Shown here: positions 24,483 through 36,456 of the stretch, piece after piece
Layout of the letters: every line of letters starts with the position of its first letter
Position numbering within the stretch: the first letter of the stretch is position 1
Assembly (NCBI GenBank): GCA_037126765.1
Contig: JBBCBC010000026.1
Coordinates: 6,168,037 to 6,232,036 of the forward strand
DNA from: Stenogyne calaminthoides
Taxonomy: Eukaryota; Streptophyta; Magnoliopsida; Lamiales; Lamiaceae
Direction: 5' to 3'
DNA length: 64,000 bases
Notes under the pieces: generated by a model
What the model was told of the DNA's origin: nothing
The model's input: the letters and a program-made list of their open reading frames with translations, nothing else
Database searches by the model: none
Position numbers and translations under genes: made by a program

Positions 24483-24495
24483 ATCTCTCACTTGG
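24483..24495 (-). other. Copia polypurine tract
   Basis: On the minus strand CCAAGTGAGAGAT immediately precedes the LTR start TGTTAG. It closely resembles the AAGTGGGAGA polypurine tract used by plant copia elements to prime plus-strand DNA. Confidence 0.7.
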
Positions 24496-24525
24496 ACTAG
24501 AGTCAATCACCTACATGTCTAACCC

Positions 24526-26686
24526 CTAAACCATCAAATGTCTAGTGCGTACATGAACACTCAGTGTTTTGGTGAAATGATCTTCCAAATTAAATATGTG
24601 GGAATACATTTTAATTATATTTCTCTTATCCTTATGATCTCTCAGATCAAATGATAAGTCTGGGTACATGCTTGTTTCTGTTTGCTGATCTCGGTTCCTT
24701 TGCTTGCGCATTCGCACCAACGTTGTCTAATACAATTCTACTAGACAACTGGCACTTGGAACTACCCCTAGTTCTCTTAAGAACTTATAAAATCCAGACA
24801 GCCTCCTTGAGGCTTCTGATACAACAATGTACTCAACTTCGGTTGTTGAATCTGCGGTCCTTTTGCTTGGAACTATTCCAACCGACCGCCTCATTATTGA
24901 GAGTGAAACGTAACCTGACTGTGATTTGTAATCATCACAGTCGGATTGGAAACTTGTGTCAGCTTAACCAGTCACTACTAGTTCTGACTGTCCACTATAG
25001 ACAAGGAAACATTCTTTAGTTCGTCTAAGATACTTCAGAATGGTCTTGACAACAATCCAGTGAGAATCACCCGGATTCTGTTGGTATTTACCAGTGATGT
25101 TGATAGCGTAGGCCACGTTTGGCCTCGTGCAAGTCATGGCGTACATGAATGACCCAATTGCATATGCATATGGGACATCTTTCATGTGCTTGATATCAGC
25201 TTTCAACAGAAAGGACAATCCTTCTTTGATAGCTTTATCCCATTATTTGCCGATAGAGACCCTCTCTTAGAGTTCTCCATCGCAAAACACTTCAACACCT
25301 TGTCTACATAGGTGGACTGTGACAGTCTCAACATCTTCTTGGATCTATCCAAGTGGATCTTGATCCCCAAGATGTAGCAGACTTCACCAAGATCCTTCAT
25401 CATGAAGGTCTTTGACAACAAATCTTTAATGGACTGCATTAACGGGATATTGTTTCCCAAAATCAATATGTCATTGACATACACGATTATGAAAATAATA
25501 TTCTTCCTGTTGCGTTTACAATAAACGCAAGGATCTTTCGAATTTCTAATGAAGTCAAAACTTGATAGCTTCATCAAATCGGATATTCCAACTTCTAGAA
25601 GCTTACTTCAATCCATAAATGGATCTCTTTAGCTTGCATACTAAATTAGAGTTTGTCTTAGATGTAAAACCTTCCTGTTGAGTCATAAACGCTTCCTTAT
25701 CAATGTTTGCATTAAAGAAAGCTGTTTTGACATCCATCTACCAAATCTCATAATCATAGTGTGCTGCTATCGCAAGTAAAATTCGAATGGACTTGATCTT
25801 TGCAACTGGTGAGAAGGTCTCATCATAGTCAATGCCTTAGCGTCGACTATCACCCTTCGCCACCAACCTAACTTTGTAGGTTTGTACTTTGCCATTTGCA
25901 TGGGTCTAACCTCTTTAGGCAACTCAACCAAGTCCCAGACTTGATTGATGTACATCGAGTCCATTTCGGGTTTCATGGCTTCATGCCACTTCCCTGAATC
26001 AATATCTGATATTGCTTTAGAATAAGTATTAGGATCGTCCTTATCCGGTATGTCCACATTATCGAGTTCCTCCAAGATGTAATCGTATCTAATGGGCGGA
26101 TTACGATTTCTAATTGACTTACAGAGCTGTGGTTGTGCAGGACGTACATTCTGATCGTGAAAATTTTGTGGTGCATCGATTTCATCAATGTCCGGAGAGT
26201 CCTCAAGAGCTACACTTTCAGATGCCTCTATGCTATTCTCATTCAGCCCACTTGGAGGTTCTTGCACAGGCAAGCAAACTCCAATTAAGCTCCCACTGGC
26301 TGAAAGACGATCACCTAGTGAAAGACTCCCACCGTGAAAGTTGCTGAATGCTCCCACTGATTCCTTGTCATGTTACTTTGACAAGATATCAGTCTCTTTG
26401 TTAATTTGTGGTTCTTGAATTTCTTCAAGTTCCATCAGCTTACGACCTTGTTCCTTAAAGACATAGTCTTCTTCGAGGAGCTTGGTCTGCCTAGAAACAA
26501 TCACTGATTGTTTCTCAGGTAGATAGAAGTGATATCCTTTAGTTTTCTTAGGATATCTCACAAAGTAACCCTTTTCACCTTTGGATTCCAACTTGTCGGT
26601 AAGCATCCTTTTCACAATCACGGGGCAACCCCATGTTTGATATGTGTTAAAGTTGGCTTCTTGCCACACCATAGTTCATATGGTAT
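24526..26686 (-). pseudogene. Copia pol relic: integrase C-terminus, reverse transcriptase, RNase H
   Basis: Minus-strand order: integrase end (PYELWCGKK, then after a 1-base shift WGCPVIVKRM, with GYFVRYPKKTKGY), linker, reverse-transcriptase start (VWDLVELPKEVRPM), catalytic core (IIVYVNDILILGNN) and palm end (DLGEVCYILGIKIHLDRSKK), RNase H fragments, and a terminal EDHFTKTLS. The catalytic motif reads YVND rather than YVDD, so the first Asp is replaced. Several frameshifts separate the pieces. Its upstream end is fused to the LINE at about 26690. The polypurine tract and LTR follow in proper order, so this end is structurally complete although inactive. Confidence 0.82.
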
Positions 26687-26689
26687 ATG

Positions 26690-27182
26690 CTCATCATGGA
26701 CCATTCATACGATGAAGACTAAGAGGCGGGGTAATAGGGGCGATGTTGCTATGAAAATTGATATTAGCAAGGCATACGACAGAGTAGATTGGCATTTTCT
26801 GACTAGCATGCTTCATCGGATGGGGATCTGTGATAAATGGGTTGATTGGATGAGTTTATGTGTACAGACTGTGGAGTACTCTTTTGTGGTTAACGAGGGA
26901 ATTGTTGGTCCTATCTTACCAGGCAGAGGTCTTCGACAAGGTGATCCTCTTTCACCTTATCTCTTTATCTTGTGTGCCGAGGGCCTTTCGAGTTTACTTA
27001 AGCTTGAGAATCAGAGGGGGAACATTCACGGGAGTAGAGTTTGTCACCGAGCTCCATCTATCTCTCACCTTATGTCCACTGATGATTGCCTTCTTTTTTG
27101 TCGGGCTACTGTGGAAGAGTGTCAAGCGTTGAAATCAGTTTTGGATTTGTATGAGAGGGCTTCTGGGCAAGCCATTAATTAT
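26690..27182 (+). mobile_element. LINE reverse-transcriptase fragment, middle copy
   Basis: Nearly identical to 185-680 and 41860-42353. It carries DISKAYDRVDW and RQGDPLSPYLF, but the catalytic segment reads STDDCLLF instead of FADDCLLF. It stops mid-domain (after SGQAINY) at 27182, where a duplicated copia-containing block begins. The upstream copia junction is the same as in the other two copies. Confidence 0.82.
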
Positions 27183-27579
27183 TTTTCTTCACACTAACTA
27201 TGCTGTGAAAAGTATACAAGATAAAAATATTAAATAGAATAAAAGGTGTGAGCCTTCAAAAGTCGAGCAATAGGGTTTGGATTAATTACCTATGAACAAG
27301 TTTTAGCGGAGACTGACTCTTTTAAAGGTCTAACAACTTTTGAAGGGAATGGATTAGTCCCACAATTAATTGAACTGCTCGATTATAGGCCTAGGTCGTC
27401 GGAAAATGACAAAAACCGAATGGTTTTTCCTCGTGCCGGTAAATTAACATCAATTTTGGAGACTTTTTGGCTGATCATATGTTTCTGATCTATGTGGCAA
27501 AAATTTAGTCAAGATGACTTAAAAAAATTACACATCATTTTATAAAAAAAATAAAAAATGTTTAATTATAAAACGTTTG

Positions 27580-29326
27580 TATAGCCTAGATTCTATACCC
27601 CTCAATACCGTTTTCATAACCCACAAAAATCTTTTCTGCGCCCTTGGCTCCAGTTTACCATCATTTTACATGATAATAAACAGTACACCTAAATTCTCTC
27701 AAATTAGAGTAATCTACACACTTACCAGACCACACCTCATTGGGTCTTTCGAGGTTGATATCTGTGTGAAGTCCACGATTTATCATGTATATCCCATACC
27801 GTATGTTTTCTTGCGATCCCTTCATTCCTGCATAACTCATCGAAATTAGAAGAATATAATTCCAGACCATTATCAGCTCGCAACCTTTTGATTTTCTTCA
27901 CTGTTTGATTTTCAATCAACGCTTGAAACTCTTGAAAGCCTCACTTTTATGCTTCATCATAATCACCCAAGTCATTCTTGAGTAGTCATCAATTAAAAAC
28001 ACGAGGTATCTATTGCCTCCTTGAAATTCAACGCGAGAAGGACCCCAACAATCAGAATGGATATTGTCAAGTGTGTCTTTTGTTCTATTAATTGACTTGG
28101 GAAACTTGCTGCGATGAAGCTTCCCAAAAACACAATGCTCACATAAACCAAGACCAGTGACCTTATGGCCACCAGGAAAATCCCTTTTCGACAGAATTTG
28201 CATCCCCCTTTCACCCACGTGACCAAGTCTCATGTGCCATAATTTAGTCAAGTTTCTCTGTGAACTTCCGATGATGCAACAACAAAGAGTAAGATAACAT
28301 TGAACCTTGCTTAAATTACAAAGTTTCTCGCTTCACACCCTTCAGAACAACATTAGAACCCTTGCAGACATACATAACTCCGCCTTCACCTCTGAAATTG
28401 AAATTCCTATTGTCTAGAAGACTAAGTTATATCAGATTCTTCATCATTTGTGGAACATGCCTAACATCGTTTAATGTGCAAAATTTGCCATCATGTGTCA
28501 GTAACTGAATTGAGCATATTCCAACCGCCTTGCAAACTGAGTTGTTGACCGTGCCTCCATCGACAACTAGGATTACATCTTCCTCGGAGTTGGTATCATC
28601 TCCTTCATCAATAACAGTAGTACCAGTTTTGTCTTCTTGTTTCTTCTTCTTCTTCGGACAATCATTTTTCCAATGACATGGCTCTTTGTAGTAGTTACAT
28701 ATATCGTCTGGTTTAGGACCCTTAAGCACATACTTATAGAATTTCTTCTTCCTCGATTTTTTAGGTCCCCTACTCCCACTAGTTATTAATCCAGCAGCTC
28801 TCTAGTATGCAGCGATGATCTAACCTCCTGTAGAGATATAATGTCTTTCCCAATAAAGAAAGAGTACTGCACAAAATTTTCATACGACAAAGGTAGAGAA
28901 ACCAACAAAATTAGATCACCATCAAATTTAACATTAGTAGCATGCAATTCTAGAAGAATTGTATTCAATTGATCCAGATGTTCACGAAGTAGCTGATCGT
29001 TATGCTCAAACTGAACATATATTGTTTCAACAACTTATTGGTCAATGACATCGTCGTATACAGACTCTCCATCTTCAACCATAGACCAACTGCATTTTAC
29101 TCATATGCAACTTCAGTAATGATGTCATCTGTGAGACATAACATGATTGATGAGTGTGCCTTCTCCTCTAGAGTGACCATCTCAGCGTCTTCTAAATGCT
29201 CAATCTTTTTCATCAACGGTGCCCTCTGTCCTTGTTGTCCTAACAAGGCACGCATCTCGATCTGCCATAAACTGAAATGTGCTTCCCCGTGAATTTTTCA
29301 ATTTTCACGTTTACCCTACCCGACAT
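27580..29326 (-). pseudogene. Copia gag to integrase relic (second copia family), copy 1
   Basis: Minus strand from an ATG at 29326: gag start (MSGRVNVKIEKFTG), a gag core (LPLSYENFVQ), a degenerate zinc knuckle (CNYYKEPCHWKNDCP, one Cys replaced by Tyr), and an ILVVDGG stretch before the pre-integrase. The integrase zinc-binding segment follows (LWHMRLGH...CEHCVFGK), then the catalytic core with Asp in HSDCWGP, FLIDDYSR and the NGLE acidic site. It ends near VWSGKCVDYSNL. Reverse transcriptase and RNase H are absent, and many frameshifts are present. The integrase end differs from that of the 24.5-26.7 kb element, so this is a separate family. Confidence 0.8.
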
Positions 29327-29800
29327 CTTTCTTGTCAAATTGCGAAAACAATTTGTTAGCTACATCCACAAGCAGAAGAGAGGATCTCATATATTATTCA
29401 GAACCGAACATATATACAGATCAAATGAGAATATAAACAATCCCTCTTTGACTTGGCAAAATTAATAAGCCCAAAACCGAAATCGACTGATGTACTTGTA
29501 TCAAAAACACATAGGCTACTTAAATCACATTAGGAAGCCCTTCACGTTTTCTCAAAAACCGCCGTGGAAAGACTTCTTAAATAGGATTAGGAAGTCCTCT
29601 CACATTTAATACAATTCGATGTGGGACAAAACAAAACTCCTTTATTTTAACAAATCCCAACAAACTTAAATGTGGCGACTGCGCATATATATGCACCTGA
29701 TTCATGTGAGAGTAGTTGGTGATGTACGTGGACTCAGTCTCCTGTGAGTAGATAAAGGTTTTGTTCCCACAACTCACTATTAGTTAATATAACATCCTGG
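29327..29800 (-). repeat. Probable LTR remnant of the second copia family
   Basis: It lies upstream of gag on the minus strand and includes TTCGATGTGGGACAAAAC, a motif common in plant LTRs. The other copy has the primer-binding site here, deleted in this one. LTR ends could not be fixed. Confidence 0.4.
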
Positions 29801-30337
29801 CCATGTTTATTATTCCAACATATATAATATTAATTGTAACTAAATTAGAACTTTATTTCCCTAAAAGATATTGGTTTGCAACTCGATCGTCAGAAGCGCA
29901 TATAGTAATTAAGTAGCACTCAAAGTCTAAAAAAATCATAATGTTATGTGTAAGAGGTTGTAAGATGGATTAATACTAAATTGTATTTAAACCTATTGTT
30001 TTTTACCCGCTAATTTGTACCTAATTTTCTTTTAATTACTCAATGAATTGTACATTAATGCGCCCAAGTATAAAAATCAATTGTTTTCTCAACCACCCAA
30101 CTCACTTTTAATTAAGATAACATCGAGGCATGATTACTTTTCCAAAATAATATTGTAATTAATTTGCAATGCAACTCGTCAGGAGCGTAATAGGACGTAG
30201 CACCATGACACTAAAAAAATATTTAGTCAGAAGATGGTATTCTTTGAGATAGCCTTGTATGCACCAGCGTTGATTTTATATAAATTTTATAATCCTTTCA
30301 TGCAAAACTTTTGCAGTTTTCTCACTCTAATTTGACC

Positions 30338-30780
30338 AATGCAAAAAAAGTCAGCAAGGATCCGAATGAGGATAGAAACAGCCCCCCTTAATTTTGGTGG
30401 AGAGTGAGGGAAGTTTACACTGAGTATGTTCTACATAAAAATTTGTTTAATAAAGGTGGCCACTTAACCAATGCTTGAAAAATGTTGAACGGCCTGGATT
30501 TGTCTTTTGATTACCCGAGTTTATGGACAATAGTTTTCGGACTTGGAAATGTAGAACAATATATTTGATTGCCAAATTATTTGTAGATATGTGATTTACA
30601 ATGAACACAATCAATTAAAAGAAAACCTCCGGTCTAAATTAATTAGTGAATTCCACGAATATGTCATGGTGACGTCTATGCTCACAGGCAGGATGAATGG
30701 AATAACCTAGAGAACCTATTTTTAAGAGACTCACCCCCAACCCATATGCTCTCCCAAAAACTAGTATTCTTGCCATTGCC
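30338..30780. other. Spacer, no gene seen
   Basis: Unique to this window and non-coding. No terminal repeats or open frames of note. Confidence 0.5.
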
Positions 30781-31564
30781 TACACTTCTTTCTAAATTTT
30801 CCCATAACTCCACCAACTCGACATCCTATTCCAACTACCATTAATAATAATACCCGACTCCCCCACCTCAATATCCCCATACAAAGATCTTAATACTTTA
30901 GCCCATAACCCTTTCCTTTCAATAAGGAATCTCCACACCTGCTTGCCCAATAACACCCTATTAAAAACCCCCAAGTCTCTAACCCCAAGCCCCCCAGAGA
31001 TTTTGGTTTACACACATTCTTCCAGCACACCCAACACGTTTTAGTGTTATTCTCACACCCACCCTAAAGGAATTTACGCTGTAAAGAGGATAAAACACTC
31101 AAGGTAGTTTTTGGAATTTTGTAGAAGGAAAACTGGTAGATAGGTAACGACGACAGAACTCCTTTGAGGAGAGTAATGCGACCCCCAAAAGAAATTTTTC
31201 GGTCTTTCCAAGACTTCAACTTTTTTTGAAATTTTTGCACAAGAGCAGCCCATTCACTAGGTTTCTTGTAGCTTGCTCCAACACAGATGCCTAAATAAGA
31301 GAACGACAGTTCATCGATGACACAACCCAGAATTTCAGCCATCTCTTGTATTCTATTATCTCCCACGTTCATCCCTATCAAGCAACACTTGTTATAGTTA
31401 ATCTTGAGGCCCGAGAGTAATTCAAAGTGTTTGAGGATTCTTTTCATTACCCAAGCATTTTGGGGACAAACCGACCCCATGAAGATTGTGTCGTCAAACG
31501 TCTGAAAACAAAGAAAAACGTCCCCAATATTTATAGGACAAAAACAGGACCAAATATACTCCAA
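30780..31564 (-). pseudogene. LINE reverse-transcriptase relic, minus strand, different family
   Basis: On the minus strand this carries the second half of a non-LTR reverse transcriptase: FDDTIFMG (catalytic pair), HFELLSGLKINYNKC, LGCxxxxLSFSYLGI, a KLKSWKDRKISFGGRITLLKGVL thumb segment, then frame-shifted SLGGLGVRDLGVFNRVLLGKQVWRFL. The family differs from the 42 kb LINE (FADDTIFMG type against FADDCLLF type). It is 5'- and 3'-truncated, with no A-tail seen. Confidence 0.8.
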
Positions 31565-32579
31565 AAATGACCAAATCTCACCCTAAATCTAGAAGCGATA
31601 TACTCAAATAAAAGATAAAGGACAAAAAACAAAATCTACCCTAAGGAATGAAATAAAACTGTAAATCTAAGATAATCTTGATCTCCTTGCGAATCTTACC
31701 CCAAATCTTGATGATATATCTTGCAAATCTTGGACACTATTCTTTGGTAAATATGGAACAATCTTGCAAGAATCAAAACTGGGACAATATCTTTTCTCGC
31801 AAGGTTCATCGGGCACAAAATCCACGTTCACATCAGCCACCCACCACACATTTTTATTTCAAATCCAAATCTTCATTTGTAAAAGCGGATTTTGGTCAAA
31901 TCCAATAGAATTGTACAATATAATACATCAATTTTACATTTTCTACAAACAAACTTTTTCTACACTATAAATTATCTATCTCCCATTTTTTAATTATTCT
32001 TATCTATCTAATTCAACATTTTCACTTCTCTTTCCTTACTTTACACACTCTCACTCCTTCGTTTCTCTTCTCTTTCCTTACTTTACATACTCTCACTTAT
32101 ACATTACACACAGTTTAAATACACAATCAATAATTTATCAATTATTATGTTAAATTTCATAAAAACTAGTATAGACCTGATTCATGCTATGAACCCGGGT
32201 GAAACCTGACCCATACACTGCAAAGAGTGGGTCTCTTGTGCACCCAAGTGCATCGTGCATTTATACAACAGAATGACACCCATTTAAAAAAATATTTGAC
32301 CCATTGAATATATTAGACATGTTATGTGGATAGATGGGTAGGATTGGGACGAGTGCACGGATCTTAAATCCGTGCACCAGTTGCACATGAGACTTTGTCC
32401 ACTACAAATGGGCCAAATATATACCATTTTAGCCTCTCTTTTTTTCAGCGCATCTTTCCCCTCTCCTCTCTTCCTTCTCTTTTTCATGGAAAATGTGTAA
32501 CATGAGCGACGCGATTAAGTAGAGTGCAATAACATTATGGTTTCTTAGGACTGATTTCTTGCGATTTTTGGGGTGAGAG
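31565..32579. other. AT-rich spacer with a short direct repeat, no gene seen
   Basis: Non-coding. TTCTCTTTCCTTACTTTACA occurs twice within 32020-32090. A stretch near 32170 (CTGATTCATGCTATGAACCC) is partly mirrored near 33070 (GGGTTCATAGTGCGAACC), so an old inverted-repeat element may span this area. I could not prove its ends. Confidence 0.4.
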
Positions 32580-32850
32580 TTTTTCTGAATAATAGTGAGA
32601 GTTTTTTTGAATAACAGTGATAGTTTTATAGCATAACAATGAGATATTTATAGAATAACATTGTTAGTTTTATAGCATATATAACAGTGATAGTTTTATA
32701 GCATATATATCAGTGATAATTTTATAGCATAACAGTGAGAGGTTTATAGAATAACACTGATAGTTTTATAGCATAATAGTGATAGTTTTATAGAATAACA
32801 GTGATAGTTTAAATAGCATAACAGTTAGAGTTTCATAGAATAACAGTGAT
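32580..32850. repeat. Minisatellite of about 24-bp units
   Basis: Roughly a dozen imperfect units related to ATAACAGTGATAGTTTTATAGC stand head to tail, with small indels in some. Similar sequence is not seen elsewhere in the window. Confidence 0.8.
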
Positions 32851-33211
32851 GCGTGGAATGACTGCGAGAGCAACGCGTGACGGCGGAAGAACAACTGGGA
32901 TGACCGCGAGTAGCACGCGACGGTGAGACGAGAGCTAGAACGAGAAGTGCGCGACAATGCTAGAACGTCTGCTGGGATGAGAGTGGAATGACTGAAGCGC
33001 GCTTATGAGCGTGGAATGAAATTGGGGGTGAAAATTCGGGTCAACCCATCCCTCAAAATAGTCATATTGAATTAGGGTTCATAGTGCGAACCTGATTCAC
33101 AAGAGTGTTACTCTTCAAATTTTACCTTATCAAACAAAATAATAGTCTTGGCTACCTAAATATAATTAAAATAAAATAAAAAGATAATGAAAATTTTCTC
33201 CTCTCCTCTCC

Positions 33212-33218
33212 TATATAA
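33212..33218 (+). promoter_or_regulatory. TATA box of the ubiquitin-like pseudogene
   Basis: TATATAA follows a CT-rich run (CTCCTCTCCTCTCC). A leader with CACACTTACACTACTC words begins about 30 bases on, a layout typical of highly expressed plant genes. Confidence 0.55.
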
Positions 33219-33350
33219 GCAGCTTCTTCCACTACCCTTTCCCTCACCAGCACACTTACACTACTCTAATCTGTTCCTCCATATATCTCTTTTCCTAACT
33301 GTGACTATGTTTAGTTTGGGCTTTATTTTTCCCTTTGTTTTTCCTATGAA

Positions 33351-33791
33351 GTAAGCTTATCGCTTTTCCAACGTTATTAATTTTAACCCCTATGTTTCGA
33401 TTTAGTATACATATATTCTGGCTTTAATTTCTTAAAAAAGCATTTTGATTCTTTCACGTCAATAAATATTGTAACGTGCGTCTAGTTATTTTTAGTTTGA
33501 TTAGTATTTATGGTATTAAATGCAACAATTAGTGTACATTCCCCGTCCATATGTTTTGGTTTCTAATTATACAACAATGACTTAGTTATGTTAATAATAA
33601 ACATTTCTATTTGTTTCTCATGTCTTTAGAGAAGAAATGTTGGTCGACAATATGTATGTCTTTTTTCTTCTAGCATGTAGTTTGTAGGACATATGTATGT
33701 TCGTCTTGGTTGATGGTATTAGTTTTTAAATTTTATTAATGAGCTTGTGGAAATTGAATGTGTTTTTTTTTTTTTTTTTAAACATATGCAG
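33351..33791 (+). other. 5' leader intron of the ubiquitin-like pseudogene
   Basis: It begins GTAAGCTT and ends, after a T-run, with ATATGCAG directly abutting the ATG at 33792. Plant polyubiquitin genes carry an intron at this place, ending immediately before the first codon. Confidence 0.6.
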
Positions 33792-33958
33792 ATGGAAACG
33801 TTCATGAAAACCATCACCTTAGAAGGGAAGGTGGGTATCCCACGGGACCAGCAGATGTAAATCTCTACTGGGAGGATGTCAAGGAAGGACTTTGTCCCAG
33901 TCACGACATTCATCCAAAAGAAGTCCACCTTTACCTTGTCTTGTGTTTGTCTGATAAA
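33792..33958 (+). pseudogene. Ubiquitin-like pseudogene exon
   Basis: The 22-codon start of a ubiquitin-like frame (METFMKTITLEG, KVGIPRDQQM) ends in TAA at 33858-33860. Compared with the 76-residue ubiquitin unit, a large internal part is missing: the stretch between ITLE and GIP, including the helix and its lysines. Beyond the stop, related coding continues, degraded, with IQKKST and, after a 1-base shift, LVLCLSD in place of the LVLRLRGG end. The diglycine needed for conjugation is gone. It is linked to an apparently intact TATA box, leader and leader intron, so this is a broken genuine gene copy rather than a processed one. Only one unit is present. Confidence 0.72.
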
Positions 33959-34529
33959 GTGTGTTTAATAAAATCATGGTATTTCTCTTCTTGTTTTTGT
34001 TTGTAGTCGGTGTTGTTGTAACAATAATAATTGGGGAATCTGCATGTATCCTCACAGGTTTTAATAAAAAAAGTCTCAATTATGTGTTTTACTTCTTCAT
34101 TGTTTTTTTCTCTGCTCTAATTGACTATAATTATTTATCTTCACACTAATTATATTGTGAAAAGTATTCAAGATAAAAATATTAAATAGAATAAAAGGTG
34201 CGAGACTTTTGAAGTCGAGCAATAGTGTTTGGACTAATTACCTATATAAAGGTTCCATAACTTTTGAAAGGAATAATTTGGTCCCACAATCAATTGAATT
34301 ACTCGATTTTAGTCCTAGGTCGTCAAAAATCGACAATAATTGAATGATTTTTTTTCTCGTGCCGGTAACGTTACGTGAATATTAGGGAATTTTTGGCTGA
34401 GCATATGTTTCTGATCTACGTAACAAAAAATTAGTCAAGATGGTTTAAAAAAATTACACATCATTTTATAAAAAAAATTAAAAGTGCAAAATGTTGAATT
34501 AAAAAACGTTTGTATAGCCCATATTCTAT

Positions 34530-36412
34530 ACCCCTAAACACCGTTTCCATAGCCCACAAAAACTTTTTTATTCGCCATTGGCTCCAATTTACCCTCATTT
34601 ACATGATAATAAATAGTACACCTAAAAGCTCTCAAATTAGAGTAATCTGTAGACATACCAGACCACACCTCATAGGGTGTTTTGAGGTTGATTCCTGTGT
34701 GAGGTTCACTATTTATCAGGTAACATGTTGTGCTGACCGCGTCTGCCCAAAATCTTCGTGCTAATCTAGCATTAGAGAGCATGCATCGAGCTCTATCTAG
34801 AAGTGTCTGACTAATGCGTTCTGCTACACTATTTTGTTATGGTATATCCCGTACCATATGTTGATTTGCGATCCCTTCATTCTTGCAAAACTCATCAAAA
34901 TCAGAAAAAATATAAATCCAGACCATTATTAGCTCGCAGCCTTCTGATTTTCTATCCTGTTTCATTTTCCACCAACGCCTTCCATTGATTGAAACTCTTG
35001 AAAGCTTCACGCAAGTAATTCTTGAGTAGTCATCAATCATAGACACAAAAGTAACTCATCGCCTCCTAGAGATTCAACACGAGAAAGGACCCCAACAATC
35101 AAAATGGATGTTATCAAGTGTGTCTTTCTTTCTATGAATTGCCTTGGGACACTTGCTGCGATGAAGCTTCCCAAAAACACAATGCTCACAGAAACCAAGA
35201 CCAGTGACCTTATGGCCACAACAACATAGTTAGATAACGTTGAACCATGCATAAAGTACAAAGTTTCTTGCTTCACACCTTTTAGAACCATATTAGAACC
35301 CTTGCAGACATACATAACTCTACCTTCACCTCTGAAATTGAAATCCTTAATATCTAAAGACTAGGTAATATCAAATTCTTAGTCATTTGTGGAACATGCC
35401 TCACATCGTTCAATGTGCAAAATTTACCATCATGTGTCCGTAATCGAATTGAGCATATTCTAAGCGCCTTGCAAACTGAACTGTTGGCCACAAAAATATT
35501 GTTTCCATCCACTTGCTCATAAGTTATAAAGCACTCTCTGCGAGGATATATATGATAAGATGCCCAAAATTGAGAACCTACACATCAGTATGATGTGTTT
35601 GTCCATCGACAACTAGGACTACATCCTCCACGGAGTTGGTATCATCTCCTTTAGCAACAACAATAGTACTTGTTTTGTCTTCTTGTTTCTTCTTCTTCTT
35701 TGTACAATCATTTTTTCATTGACCGACTCTTTTTAGTAGTTACATACATCATCTGGTTTAGGACCTTTAGGCGCAAACTTCTTGAATTTTTTCTTGATTT
35801 TTTAGGTCCCCTACTCCCACTAGTTATTAATCCAACGGCCTGATTTTTTGAACTTCCATCACTTGCCTTATGTTGCAGCTCTCTAGTACGCAGAGACGAT
35901 CTAACCTCTTCTAGAGACACAGTGACTTTCCCAATAATAAAAGTCTGCACAAAATTCTCATACGACAAAGGTAGAGAAACCAACAATATTAGATCATCAT
36001 CAACTTTAACCTCAGTATTATGCAATTCTATTAGAATTGTATTCAATTTATCCAGATGTTCACGAAGTGGCTGACCTTCATGCATACTCAAACTGAACAA
36101 ATATTGTTTCAACAACAACTTATTGGTTAATGACTTCATCATATACAGACTCTTCAACTTCAAGCATAGACCAACTGCAGTTTACTCCTCTGCAACTTCG
36201 GTAATGATGTCATCTCTGAGACATAACATAATTGATGAGTGTACCTTCTCCTCCAGAGTGGCCATCTCAGCGTCTTCCAAATCCACTGTCTTTTTCATCA
36301 ACGATGCCCAAAGTCCTTGTTATCTCAACAAGGCACGCATCTCGATCTACCATAGCCTGAAACTGTTCTTCCCCGTGAATTTATCGATTTACACGTTTAT
36401 CCTACCTGACAT
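34530..36412 (-). pseudogene. Copia gag to integrase relic (second family), copy 2
   Basis: Minus strand from ATG at 36412. Gag includes LLKQYLFSLSMHEGQPLREHLDKLN and LPLSYENFVQ. The zinc-knuckle region is badly eroded. The integrase end is better preserved than in copy 1, with ARLARRFWADAVSTTCYLIN, TPYEVWSGM and VFVGYGNGV. Frameshifts and stops throughout. Reverse transcriptase and RNase H are missing, and the truncation point (about 34510) matches that of copy 1, so truncation came before the duplication. Confidence 0.8.
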
Positions 36413-36444
36413 CTTTTTCGTCAAATTGCAAGAACCTCAACAAG

Positions 36445-36456
36445 GCTCTGATACCA
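36445..36456 (-). other. Copia primer-binding site
   Basis: GCTCTGATACCA on the plus strand is the complement of TGGTATCAGAGC, the tRNA-iMet site used by copia elements. It lies about 30 bp upstream of the gag ATG and next to a TGTTATAAC LTR edge at about 36460. Confidence 0.75.

Larger units (their letters stand above)
27186..30337. repeat. Duplicated block, first copy (copia gag-integrase half)
   Basis: Co-linear with 34138-37141 in the same orientation. Both start at TTCTTCACACTAA/TCTTCACACTAAT and end after GCAGTTTTCTCACT. Each holds the gag, protease-region and integrase coding part of one copia family on the minus strand, plus an LTR-derived stretch. Different internal deletions distinguish them: this copy lost the primer-binding site but kept more of the LTR. 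Confidence 0.8.

Noticed and set aside
32284..32487. Lys/Arg-rich minus-strand frame
   Set aside because: Opposite strand of a CT-rich stretch; composition alone explains it.
32580..32850. CRISPR array
   Set aside because: Plant nuclear context; units are contiguous and imperfect with no unique spacers.
32165..33105. Possible large inverted-repeat element
   Set aside because: Only short, imperfect matching words (TATGAACCC) at the presumed ends; no target duplication.
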